From positions 1 through 18,285 of the forward strand of contig JAJPZB010000029.1 of NCBI GenBank assembly GCA_021204635.1: a stretch of 18,285 nucleotides of DNA, read 5' to 3'. A program made the translations under genes and the position numbers. Positions within the stretch are counted from its first letter, which is position 1. Each line of letters begins with the position of its first letter. Below, in pieces: positions 1 to 7,040 of the stretch. The notes beneath the pieces were generated by a model. It saw only the letters and a program-made list of their open reading frames with translations. It was not told the origin of the DNA and ran no database searches. Source of the DNA: Opitutia bacterium. GTDB lineage: Bacteria; Verrucomicrobiota; Verrucomicrobiia; Opitutales; UBA953.

Positions 1-151
1 ACCACTAACGTGGTCCCCTCCCGCTAACTTAGCGGGAGAATTACGTTGGGGATCCGGCATCGCAGGTGGGAATCCGGGTTGGTGGTGGCGGCAAGTGCCG
101 CGAGGAGAGTTTGTGGTGAGATTAACTTCGGAGAGGTTGGTGGTAGCGGTT
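1..151 (-). repeat. Truncated extra copy of the composite hairpin repeat at the window edge
   Basis: No gene is supported here. Positions 1-14 form a hairpin (ACCAC, loop TAAC, GTGGT). Positions 18-38 form a second one with 10-bp arms CTCCCGCTAA/TTAGCGGGAG around a single C. The same pair recurs at 204-241 in direct orientation, so this is a neighbouring copy cut by the window edge. Positions 79-104 carry GGTTGGTGGTGGCGGC followed by a small hairpin (CGGCA/TGCCG), and GGTTGGTGGT recurs at 135-144. These GT-rich motifs point the opposite way to those at 270-470. A 72-codon open frame at 46-264 runs through the hairpins and is judged spurious. Confidence 0.7.
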
Positions 152-259
152 GGGTTGGTGGCGGGGAGCGGAGTCAGGCGACGTTCAACGGACACACCCC
201 CTCACCACTATCGTGGTCCCCTCCCGCTAACTTAGCGGGAGAATCGCGCATAAATGCGC
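152..259 (-). repeat. Three-hairpin distal module, left copy
   Basis: Three successive hairpins lie at 246-259 (GCGCAT, AA loop), 221-241 (10-bp arms, one-base loop) and 204-217 (ACCAC/GTGGT, loop TATC on the plus strand), followed by a conserved tail. Against 18177-18285 I count about 8 substitutions in the roughly 95 nt after the first hairpin. The stems are unchanged, and the differences inside hairpins fall in loops. That pattern suggests the folded form matters. Confidence 0.75.
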
Positions 260-365
260 TCTAACGCTCTAATAATTACAAACCCGAACCGCCACCAACG
301 AAGCCAAACCCTCACCACAAACCCACCACAGACCCTGCTCTCACAACAAACTTCTTACCACCAAC

Positions 366-422
366 CGTGAGGGACGTTAGTCCCGAACAAATCCGTGTGA
401 CAACAATCGTGGCAGTTTGCCG
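366..422 (-). repeat. 57-nt core module of the composite repeat, left copy
   Basis: On the minus strand this core aligns with 17913-17970 over its whole length. I count one substitution, in the loop of the GGGAC/GTCCC hairpin (TAAC here, TAGC on the right), and one single-base indel. It contains two stem-loops, GGCA/TGCC and GGGAC/GTCCC, joined by an unpaired-looking linker. Confidence 0.8.
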
Positions 423-497
423 TCACCACCAACCCAAAGTCCCACCACCAACCCATTTCCACCACCGCCTCGCCCTATTCTGCGCCGCCGCTTAGCA

Positions 498-530
498 AAA
501 ACCCGCCTATTGTTTCCCGTCTGACGGCGG
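498..530 (-). terminator. Possible terminator of the acyl-CoA synthetase gene
   Basis: On the minus strand, CCGCC (530-526) can pair with GGCGG (507-503), followed by GTTTTTGC. The stem is only 5 bp, the loop is 18 nt, and a competing CCGTC/GACGG hairpin sits inside it. The structure overlaps the last codons and the TAG stop. It is weak, and termination could instead use the repeat hairpins further downstream. Confidence 0.35.
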
Positions 531-2345
531 TTTCTTCTTTGATTGTGGCAGGATTTCGGCGGAGATTTTATCGACTTTGTGTTTCAGTTCTTCGACGGTC
601 TTTGAGATTTCCTCAAACGGAATTTTATCGACGATTTCAGTTGCGCCCGATTTCAGCGAATCCGGAATGATTTTCGCAACAAACTCGCGGACTTTTTCGC
701 GGATTTCGACGCGGCGGATTTTCCCCGAGATGGTCTTAGGGAGTTCATCGACAAATTCGATGACGCGCGGGTATTTATATGGTGCGGTCTCGCGTTTGAC
801 GTGGTCTTGAATCGAGTGTTTCAGGTTTTCCCACTCGTCGGGCTTTTCGCGCCATTCCTTTGTGAGGACGATTGTCGCCTTGACAACCTGCCCACGGATC
901 GCGTCGGGAACGCCTGTTATTGCGCATTCCATGACTGCGGGGTGCGACATCACGGCGGATTCTACCTCGAAGGGTCCGATTCGATATCCGGAGCTCTTTA
1001 TCACGTCGTCGTTTCTGCCGACGAACCAGAAGTATCCTTCGTTGTCGCGCGTCGCCACGTCGCCGGTGTAATAAACATTGTCGTTGTATGCGCGCTGCGT
1101 CAGCTCGGGGTCTTTGTAATATCCCTTGAAAAGGCCGAGCGGCTTTTTGCCGTTTGGCGTACGGATCACGATTTCGCCATGCGTCCCGGGCGGCACGGAG
1201 TTGCCTTTGTCGTCAACGAGATCGACGCAATACGCGGGATTTGGCTTCCCCATTGAGCCCGGCTTTGGCGCCATCCACGGCGTTGTGAGGATTGAGCAAG
1301 TTGTCTCGGTTTGCCCGAATCCCTCGCGGAGCTTTATTCCCGTGAGGTTGTAGAACTCTTCATAAACGGACGGGTTGAGCGCTTCGCCTGCGATTGTGCA
1401 CCATTTGAGGCTCGATAGGTCGATTTTGCTCATGTCTTCGTGGAGCATGAATCGGAAAATTGTCGGCGGCGCGCAAAATGACGTGATTTTGTATTTTTCG
1501 ATCATTTTGAGCATGTCGCTCGGCGTAAATTTTTCGTGGTCGTAAACGAAGATTGTGGCGCCTGCGATCCACTGGCCGTAGAGTTTTCCCCAGACTGCTT
1601 TGCCCCATCCGGTGTCGGCGACGGTGAGGTGGAGGCTGTTTTCCGAGAGCTTGTGCCAGATTGAGCCGGTCACGATGTGGCCGAGCGGATATGTGAAATC
1701 GTGGGCGACCATTTTCGGGTTTCCCGTGGTGCCCGAGGTGAAATACAGGAGTGAAATATCGTCGTTTGTGTTGACGTTTTTTGGGCGCGCGAACGGCAAT
1801 GCGCTCTTGTATCCGGCGGTGAAATCGAGAAATCCGTCGGGGACGAGCGGACCGGTCGATATAGAGTTTTGGAGCGTGGGGCAATCTTTTTTTGCCTCGG
1901 CGACGCGCGAGAGCACGAGTTCGTCGCCGACGCAGACGATTGCCTTTATTCCGGCGGCATTGCAGCGATAGACGATGTCTTTTTTCGTGAGCAAGTGCGT
2001 GGCGGGAATGCACACGGCACCGATTTTGTGGAGCGCGAGAATGGAGAACCAAAATTCGTATCGGCGTTTCAGAATGAGCATCACCATGTCGCCGCGCCCG
2101 ATGCCGAGCGAGGTGAAATACGACGCGACGCTGTCGCTGTACGCCTTCATGTCGGCGAAGGTGAAATCGCGCCGCTCGCCCTTGTCGTTTACCCAAATCA
2201 TCGCGATTTTGTTGGGATCGACGCGCACCCATTCGTCAACAACGTCGTATGCGAAATTGAAATTTTCGGGGACAACGATTTCGAAATTTTTGCAAAAATC
2301 TTCCTGCGAGGAAAATGTCGCTTGTTTCAAGAATTTTTCGACCAT
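507..2345 (-). CDS. Acyl-CoA synthetase (AMP-forming), medium-chain/acetyl-CoA synthetase type
   Basis: This 612-residue adenylate-forming enzyme should join a carboxylic acid to CoA through an acyl-AMP intermediate, in the cytoplasm. The phosphate loop YFTSGTTGNPK is at 201-211 and GFGQTET at 342-348. YYTGD is at 425-429, and GRNDDVIKSSGYRI at 443-456 forms the domain hinge. The catalytic lysine sits in PKTISGKIRR (K542). Overall similarity is closest to the medium-chain acyl-CoA ligase branch. The acid used cannot be read from sequence. After the usual end of the fold, about 55 extra residues look helical, charged and amphipathic, ending in a lysine/proline tail. The ATG at 2345 has no Shine-Dalgarno and lies 45 nt after the ligase-like gene, so co-transcription is likely. 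The link to LPS is unclear. Confidence 0.93.
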   Translation of the reverse strand: MVEKFLKQATFSSQEDFCKNFEIVVPENFNFAYDVVDEWVRVDPNKIAMIWVNDKGERRDFTFADMKAYSDSVASYFTSLGIGRGDMVMLILKRRYEFWFSILALHKIGAVCIPATHLLTKKDIVYRCNAAGIKAIVCVGDELVLSRVAEAKKDCPTLQNSISTGPLVPDGFLDFTAGYKSALPFARPKNVNTNDDISLLYFTSGTTGNPKMVAHDFTYPLGHIVTGSIWHKLSENSLHLTVADTGWGKAVWGKLYGQWIAGATIFVYDHEKFTPSDMLKMIEKYKITSFCAPPTIFRFMLHEDMSKIDLSSLKWCTIAGEALNPSVYEEFYNLTGIKLREGFGQTETTCSILTTPWMAPKPGSMGKPNPAYCVDLVDDKGNSVPPGTHGEIVIRTPNGKKPLGLFKGYYKDPELTQRAYNDNVYYTGDVATRDNEGYFWFVGRNDDVIKSSGYRIGPFEVESAVMSHPAVMECAITGVPDAIRGQVVKATIVLTKEWREKPDEWENLKHSIQDHVKRETAPYKYPRVIEFVDELPKTISGKIRRVEIREKVREFVAKIIPDSLKSGATEIVDKIPFEEISKTVEELKHKVDKISAEILPQSKKKPPSDGKQ

Positions 2346-2372
2346 TTTTGCGTTTGGGATTTGGGTGAACGG

Positions 2373-2397
2373 GGTTGGTGGTGGCGGCTTTCAGCCG
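2373..2397 (+). repeat. Short GGTTGGTGGTGGCGGC-hairpin module at the junction of two genes
   Basis: GGTTGGTGGTGGCGGC at 2373-2388 runs into the hairpin CGGCT-TTC-AGCCG (2385-2397). The same module, a GT motif plus a short hairpin starting CGGC, is present at 79-104, near 434-411 on the minus strand, and at 17902-17924. Here it overlaps the TGA stop (2391-2393) and last codons of the upstream ligase-like gene. Confidence 0.6.
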
Positions 2398-4130
2398 TTG
2401 TTTTTCTCCGGCGGGATGGTGGTGGCGGGTTTGTCGCGGCGCAAATCGGCGTGGAATGCGGAGGCGACGGTTGCGACGCACAGTAAAAGCGCGGGGTTGT
2501 ATGTCAGGAAATCGACGCAGGAATGCGCGCAAAATATCGCGAGCCCGAGCAAGAGCGCGACAGATGACACCCGCCAGCGGCGGAAATTCCTGATTGCGAA
2601 CAACACAAAGCCGGCGACGCCGACGAAGAATATTCCGGCGCCCACGACGCCCCATTCCACGAGCATTTGCAGCGGGTCGCAGTGCGCGTATTCGGTTTTG
2701 TATGGCAGGTATGTTTCGCCTCGGCGGTTTGTTTTCAGAAATTCGGGCATGGTTTTTTGGAACACGGGCGCGATCCAGCGATAGCTGCCGGCGCCCCAGC
2801 CGAATGTTTCCATGTGCCGATTTTGGTGGAACATTTTCCACGACAGTCGCCGGAGTTCCGCCCTGCCACCTTTGTCAAGCGAAAATCTTTCCACCGGCTC
2901 GTTTTCGTAGTCCTCATCGGGATTGTCGGCATCGAGGTCAGTTGCGAGCTCGACGCCGATTGTGTTTTCAACGGTCGGGAGTTCGCCGACTTTGGCCTTG
3001 GAATCCACGCGGGCGAAGAACGCCTCGGTATCGACGGTGCACCACCACGTTCCCGCGAGCGCGAGCAACAATGCGGCGAATATCCCGATTGCGATAAACG
3101 AGGCGCGCGTCAAAAGCCGCGACGCGATGATGAGCAACAAACTCAGCGGCAGCCACAACACACCGAGAAAAACCGAGGCGACGGACTTTGTCGCGAACAC
3201 GACGCCGAGCAAAATCAGCCCGCATATCAGCATGAGCAAGTACGCGCCGCCGCGAAGTCCGCGCTGGACCGCAGCCCGCCAATATCGCAGCCCGAGCGCG
3301 ACGCACACGGAGATCGCGAGGACGAAGAACGCCCCGCCCTGATTTCTATACGAGAACGTGGAGAAAAACGTGAGGCGGCTGTAATCAAAGAGGTGTGTTG
3401 TGCCCGTGGAAATGCGATAGAGACCGAGGCCGCCGAGAATTACGGCGTTTGCGAGAAAGACGCAGAGCAAAATTTCCCACATCAGGCGCGAGTGAAGCCC
3501 GCACCACAGCGCGCAAAGCAACAGCCACGCACTCCCGAAAACGCAGATTTGCCGCCACGCGTTCATGCCGCCGGCGCCGACGGAGAAAGGCGCGTCAACG
3601 CCGGTCGGGAGCCACGGAATGGCGTCGGGCAAAGTGTGGAGCCGCCAGGATTTTTCGCCCAAATCCACTAAGACTGCGGGGTTTTGTGCCTGCACCACCA
3701 TGTAGATCAGCAGCAAAAGCCCGAGCCAAAACGGCGGGAAACGCACGATGTCGTGGACTTTTTGGCGGATTCCGGCGACGTTCCCGATTTCCCCGTTCGG
3801 GATAAACAAAAGCAAAAACGTGAGTAGCGAGAAAATCACCGAGACCGAGAGGGTGAAAGGCGTTTGGCCGGCGAGCGCCCATGTCGTCCAGACAATCGTG
3901 ATGCAGGCGGCGGCGGTGATCATTTTTTGGCGGAGCGAGACGGGGCGCGCCACACCGAATATTTTTGCCTGAGCCTCTGCTTGTTCGCGCGCGAGGATGT
4001 GGCGCTCGCGCGAGTTTTCGGCGTGGCGCTCCCACCAACTGCGGTGGTGCGCGGAATTGTGAGACCTGCCGCGCGAGTGGCGCGACGAGGTCGATTGCCC
4101 TGAGTTTCTTCCCGATTCGGGGTCTGTCAT
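2391..4130 (-). CDS. O-antigen ligase/polymerase family (Wzy_C-type) membrane protein
   Basis: From the ATG at 4130 this is 579 residues, with about twelve hydrophobic segments from residue 70 on and a large hydrophilic loop before the last three. The loop ends in EYAHCDPLQMLVEWGVVG (480-497), which matches the H-x-D-x-L-Q-x-L-x-E-x-G-x-x-G pattern of the O-antigen ligase/polymerase family (WaaL, Wzy, PF04932-like). These inner-membrane proteins transfer or polymerise undecaprenyl-linked glycans on the periplasmic side. The first 70 residues are cytoplasmic-looking and rich in His, Ser and Arg. The loop also has an acidic run of about 16 residues. A TTG at 4181, directly after the kdsD stop, would add 17 residues; ATG is preferred. 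Lying behind kdsB and kdsD supports an LPS role, but ligase and polymerase cannot be told apart here. Confidence 0.85.
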   Translation of the reverse strand: MTDPESGRNSGQSTSSRHSRGRSHNSAHHRSWWERHAENSRERHILAREQAEAQAKIFGVARPVSLRQKMITAAACITIVWTTWALAGQTPFTLSVSVIFSLLTFLLLFIPNGEIGNVAGIRQKVHDIVRFPPFWLGLLLLIYMVVQAQNPAVLVDLGEKSWRLHTLPDAIPWLPTGVDAPFSVGAGGMNAWRQICVFGSAWLLLCALWCGLHSRLMWEILLCVFLANAVILGGLGLYRISTGTTHLFDYSRLTFFSTFSYRNQGGAFFVLAISVCVALGLRYWRAAVQRGLRGGAYLLMLICGLILLGVVFATKSVASVFLGVLWLPLSLLLIIASRLLTRASFIAIGIFAALLLALAGTWWCTVDTEAFFARVDSKAKVGELPTVENTIGVELATDLDADNPDEDYENEPVERFSLDKGGRAELRRLSWKMFHQNRHMETFGWGAGSYRWIAPVFQKTMPEFLKTNRRGETYLPYKTEYAHCDPLQMLVEWGVVGAGIFFVGVAGFVLFAIRNFRRWRVSSVALLLGLAIFCAHSCVDFLTYNPALLLCVATVASAFHADLRRDKPATTIPPEKNNG

Positions 4131-4181
4131 GCGTAGATGTATGTGTTTTGTCCGGAGTGGATTTTTGTTGCGCGCGGGCAA

Positions 4182-5162
4182 TTACACCAATCCTGCCTGA
4201 TAAATGTCGTGAATGCGAATTAAGCCGGAGAGTTTTCCGGCAGGCGCGTCGAGGACCGGCAAGACCGAGATCTGCGACGGGCGGTCTTCCATTGTGCGCG
4301 CGGCGTCGCCAAGGCTCATTTTTTCAAAGGCGCAAACCGGATTTTTTGTCATCACCATTTCGGCTGTGATGCCGCTGAGATTTTCGTATTTGTGGAGGGC
4401 GCGCCGCAGGTCGCCGTCTGTTATCAAGCCGAGCAAGCGCCCTGCGGAATCTGCGACACATGCCGCGCCGTGCGGGCGCTCCGTCATCGCGACGACGGTG
4501 TCGCGCAACGAAGTTTTGACGGTGACGACGGCGATCGCGGGAAGCGTGTGCATGACGTCTTTCACGGTCAGGAGAAGGTTGCGGCCGAGTTGCCCTGCGG
4601 GATGATATTTCGCGAAATCTTTCTCGCCGAAGTGGCGCATGTGCATGAGCGCGGCGGCAAGTGCGTCGCCCATGGCGAGTTGGAGCGTCGTGCTCGTCGT
4701 GGGTACGATGCCGATGGGGTCTGCCTCGGTCTTGACGCCGATGTCGAGAACGACGTCTGCCTTTGTCGCGAGCGGGGAATTTTTGTTGGCGACAATCGCG
4801 ATGATTTTCGCGCCCATTTTTTGCAAAATCGGCAGGAGGCGGACGACTTCGGACGTTGTCCCGCTCTTGGAAATGAGCACGACGGGGTCGCCCGGGCAGC
4901 AGATTCCGAGATCGCCGTGGACAGCGTCTGCGCTGTGCAGGAAAATTGCCGGCGTTCCGGTGGAGCAAAGCGTTGCCGCGATTTTTTGCCCAATGAGCCC
5001 CGATTTCCCGACGCCGGAGATGACGACCTTGCTGTCGGCGGCGAAAAGGATTTCCACCGCCTTTGCGAAATTTTCGTCCATGCCGGCGCGCATGACGCGC
5101 AGTGCGTCGGCCTCGGCGTCTAAAACGCCTTTTCCTGCTTCGATAATCTCTTGTTGGTTCAT
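4182..5162 (-). CDS. kdsD: D-arabinose-5-phosphate isomerase (Kdo biosynthesis)
   Basis: The enzyme converts D-ribulose 5-phosphate to D-arabinose 5-phosphate, the first committed step to Kdo. At 326 residues from the ATG at 5162 it matches the roughly 328 residues of E. coli KdsD. A TTG 54 bases upstream would overlap kdsB and is disfavoured. The N-terminal SIS sugar-isomerase domain shows SGVGKSG (49-55, with the conserved Lys at 53), HGDLG (82-86), SKSGTTSE (98-105) and KYHPAGQLGRNLL (186-198, with the catalytic-type His at 187). Two CBS domains fill 200-326. It lies 28 nt after kdsB. The full SIS plus paired CBS layout argues for a true KdsD rather than a SIS-only relative. Confidence 0.95.
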   Translation of the reverse strand: MNQQEIIEAGKGVLDAEADALRVMRAGMDENFAKAVEILFAADSKVVISGVGKSGLIGQKIAATLCSTGTPAIFLHSADAVHGDLGICCPGDPVVLISKSGTTSEVVRLLPILQKMGAKIIAIVANKNSPLATKADVVLDIGVKTEADPIGIVPTTSTTLQLAMGDALAAALMHMRHFGEKDFAKYHPAGQLGRNLLLTVKDVMHTLPAIAVVTVKTSLRDTVVAMTERPHGAACVADSAGRLLGLITDGDLRRALHKYENLSGITAEMVMTKNPVCAFEKMSLGDAARTMEDRPSQISVLPVLDAPAGKLSGLIRIHDIYQAGLV

Positions 5163-5190
5163 TGTGAGTGATGTTTTTTTGCTTGCTTTT

Positions 5191-5961
5191 TCATTTTTCG
5201 GCGGCGCGGCAGGCAAAAAGTTTTCGCGCGTTTTCGAGGTCTTCCTGTGTGTCGATGGAAACGGGGTGATAGTCCGTCTCGACGGTTTGGAAGCTCATTC
5301 CCCTGTCGATAAAGCGAAGTTGTTCGAGCGATTCGACGGCTTCGAGCGTCGTCGGCGCCATGTGCGGATATGCCTCAAGCGTCGAGCGCGCATAGCCATA
5401 GACGCCGATGTGCGACCACCACGTGCGGCCGTCGGCGAGCCATTTTTCCACGGAAACCCCGCGAAGATGGGGCACGGGCGAGCGCGAGAAATATATCGCG
5501 CGTCCGTCGCTTGCGCGCACGACTTTGACCACGTTCGGGTTCAAGAGCTTGGCGGGATCGGAAATTTTCGCGACGGCGGTGACGAGCTCGCAGCGGGTTT
5601 CCGCCATGCGCGCGACGAGGGCGTCGAGCAACTCGGGCACGATGAAGGGCTCGTCGCCTTGAACATTGAGAAAGATTTCGCCCGCGAGCTGAGGCAAAAC
5701 GGACGCGAGGCGCTCTGTGCCGGAGCGGCATTCCGGCGAGGTCATCACCACATCGGCGCCAAACGCCGCCGCTGTTTCTGCCACGCGCTCGGTGTCGGCG
5801 AGCAAGACGATTTTTCCGGCGCGCTTCATTTGCCGAACCCGCTCCCAAACGTGTTGGACAACGGGTTTTCCGCCGAGATCCAACAAAACTTTGCCCGGCA
5901 GGCGCGTGGAACTCAGGCGCGCGGGAATCGCGATTGTTGCCTTAATCTGATTGTCGCTCAT
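5191..5961 (-). CDS. kdsB: 3-deoxy-manno-octulosonate cytidylyltransferase (CMP-Kdo synthetase)
   Basis: KdsB activates Kdo with CTP to give CMP-Kdo, the donor for lipid A inner-core glycosylation, in the cytoplasm. Length is 256 residues (E. coli about 248). The nucleotide-binding signature IPARLSSTRLPGK is at 12-24. SGTER is at 80-84, NVQGDEP (metal and CTP site) at 99-105, HIGVYGY at 184-190, and the LEAVESLEQLR helix at 206-216, all typical of the family. ATG 5961 was chosen over an upstream TTG at 6027 because the family fold begins only a few residues after it. It is the first gene of the minus-strand set. It is divergent from the methyltransferase across a 218-bp gap that contains an inverted repeat. 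Confidence 0.96.
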   Translation of the reverse strand: MSDNQIKATIAIPARLSSTRLPGKVLLDLGGKPVVQHVWERVRQMKRAGKIVLLADTERVAETAAAFGADVVMTSPECRSGTERLASVLPQLAGEIFLNVQGDEPFIVPELLDALVARMAETRCELVTAVAKISDPAKLLNPNVVKVVRASDGRAIYFSRSPVPHLRGVSVEKWLADGRTWWSHIGVYGYARSTLEAYPHMAPTTLEAVESLEQLRFIDRGMSFQTVETDYHPVSIDTQEDLENARKLFACRAAEK

Positions 5962-6179
5962 TTTGACGAAATGCGTTTTTGCCACGAAATAGCGGGCTCG
6001 CGGCGACGCATTTTCGTGAAGCGGCAATTCTCGCGCAAAGTCCCCTGCTCTCGCAACAAATAAAACGAAAAAGATTCGCGCAGATTTTTGGGAATTTCCG
6101 TTTTGTTGCTGGTGGGAAATTTGATGTGGAAAATCAGGGCTTCACATGCAGAAAAGAACGGATTTTAATCGCGCGGCAA
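5962..6179. other. Divergent intergenic region between kdsB and the methyltransferase gene, with an inverted repeat
   Basis: Both flanking genes start here, so promoters are expected in both directions. For the plus strand the best pair is TTGCTG (6106-6111), 17 nt, GAAAAT (6129-6134), which is weak. No convincing minus-strand promoter was found. ACGAAATGCGT (5966-5976) and ACGCATTTTCGT (6006-6017) form an imperfect inverted repeat with a single-base bulge and a 29-nt loop. It sits immediately before the kdsB start codon and so could fold in its leader. Confidence 0.35.
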
Positions 6180-7031
6180 ATGGAAGTGCAATTAATTCAA
6201 AGTCGCCAAAACCAGCGCGTAGTTAGGCTCGAGGAACTGCGAAAAGACCGCAGAGCCCGCGACGAAGCGAAACTTTTTGTCATCGAGGGAATACGGGAAT
6301 TGGAGCGGGCTGCCGACTCCGGCGTCGCGCTGCGCGAGCTTTATTTCACGCGCTCGTTCATGCGGTCGGTCGCGGCGGAACGGGTTTTAGCGAAAATTTC
6401 CGCCCTGCCCGGCATCGAGATTTTTGAGCTTTCCGAGGACGCGATGACAAGGGCGAGCTATCGGGAATATCCCGAGGGGCTTATCGCGATCGCGGCAATA
6501 CAGAGCCACAACTTGGCAGATTTGTCCGCCACTCTCGCCGCAACAAAGCGCACGGGCGGCAACAAACCGGCGCTGTTCCTCGTGGCAGAATCCGTCGAAA
6601 AGCCGGGCAATCTCGGGGCTCTGTTGCGGACGGCGGATTCAGCGGGCTGCGACGCGCTTATCTGTTGCGACGCCGTCTGCGAGCCGTATAACCCAAACGC
6701 AATACGCGCGTCGCAGGGCGCGCTGTTTTCCTTGCCGTTTGCCATCGCGGAAAGTGGCGAAGCGGCAGCATGGTTGCGCGGACGCGGCGTGAAAATTTTC
6801 GCGACGACGCCGGCGGCGGACAAAATTTGTTGGGATTGCGACTTTCGCTCGGACACTGCAATTGTCCTCGGCAGCGAGGCAACCGGGCTCTCGCCATTTT
6901 GGCTTGGTGCGGAAGGCGCAGCAGAGAAAATTGCGATCCCGCAACTCGGGATCTCCGATTCACTCAATGTCTCCATCGCCGCCGCAATATGCCTTTTTGA
7001 GGTCGTGCGTCAACGAACAAAACAGGCATAA
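6180..7031 (+). CDS. TrmH/SpoU-family RNA 2'-O-ribose methyltransferase (RlmB-like)
   Basis: This probably methylates a ribose 2'-OH in rRNA, or possibly tRNA, with S-adenosylmethionine. It is 283 residues from the ATG at 6180. The N-terminal substrate-binding domain (about 1-110) includes FVIEGIREL (33-41). The trefoil-knot SPOUT domain has all three motifs: PGNLGALLRTAD (142-153, with N144 and R150), VLGSEATGLSP (229-239), and SDSLNVSIAAA (259-269, with N263). The sequence ends with the family-typical VVRQR. The frame stays open 201 bases further upstream, across the kdsB leader, but that stretch shows no family similarity. The 3' end converges with the Sel1 cluster, only 9 bp away. Which RNA is modified cannot be decided from sequence. 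Confidence 0.9.
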   Translation: MEVQLIQSRQNQRVVRLEELRKDRRARDEAKLFVIEGIRELERAADSGVALRELYFTRSFMRSVAAERVLAKISALPGIEIFELSEDAMTRASYREYPEGLIAIAAIQSHNLADLSATLAATKRTGGNKPALFLVAESVEKPGNLGALLRTADSAGCDALICCDAVCEPYNPNAIRASQGALFSLPFAIAESGEAAAWLRGRGVKIFATTPAADKICWDCDFRSDTAIVLGSEATGLSPFWLGAEGAAEKIAIPQLGISDSLNVSIAAAICLFEVVRQRTKQA

Positions 7032-7040
7032 AGTTGCAAT

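Larger units (their letters stand above)
152..475 (-). repeat. Composite GT-rich hairpin repeat, left copy
   Basis: Read on the minus strand, in the direction of the upstream acyl-CoA synthetase gene, the order is as follows. First come GGTTGGTGGT motifs (about 475-422), then a 57-nt core (422-366) with hairpin GGGAC-TAAC-GTCCC. More degenerate GT motifs follow (about 365-270), then hairpin GCGCAT/ATGCGC (259-246). Next is the hairpin with 10-bp arms around one base (241-221), then ACCAC/GTGGT (217-204), and a unique tail to 152 ending in CCACCAACCC. The same modules occur in the same order at the right edge, downstream of prs. No transposase or coding capacity is seen. It could be a non-autonomous mobile element, a REP/BIME-like intergenic repeat, or a structured 3' RNA. 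Confidence 0.75.

Noticed and set aside
46..264. Plus-strand open frame of 72 codons at the left edge
   Set aside because: It runs straight through the repeated hairpins and GT motifs, and has no start context or family resemblance. Best explained as a by-product of the repeat.
4639..6063. Plus-strand open frame (474 codons) over kdsD and kdsB
   Set aside because: Antisense to two well-recognised enzymes; no domain of its own.
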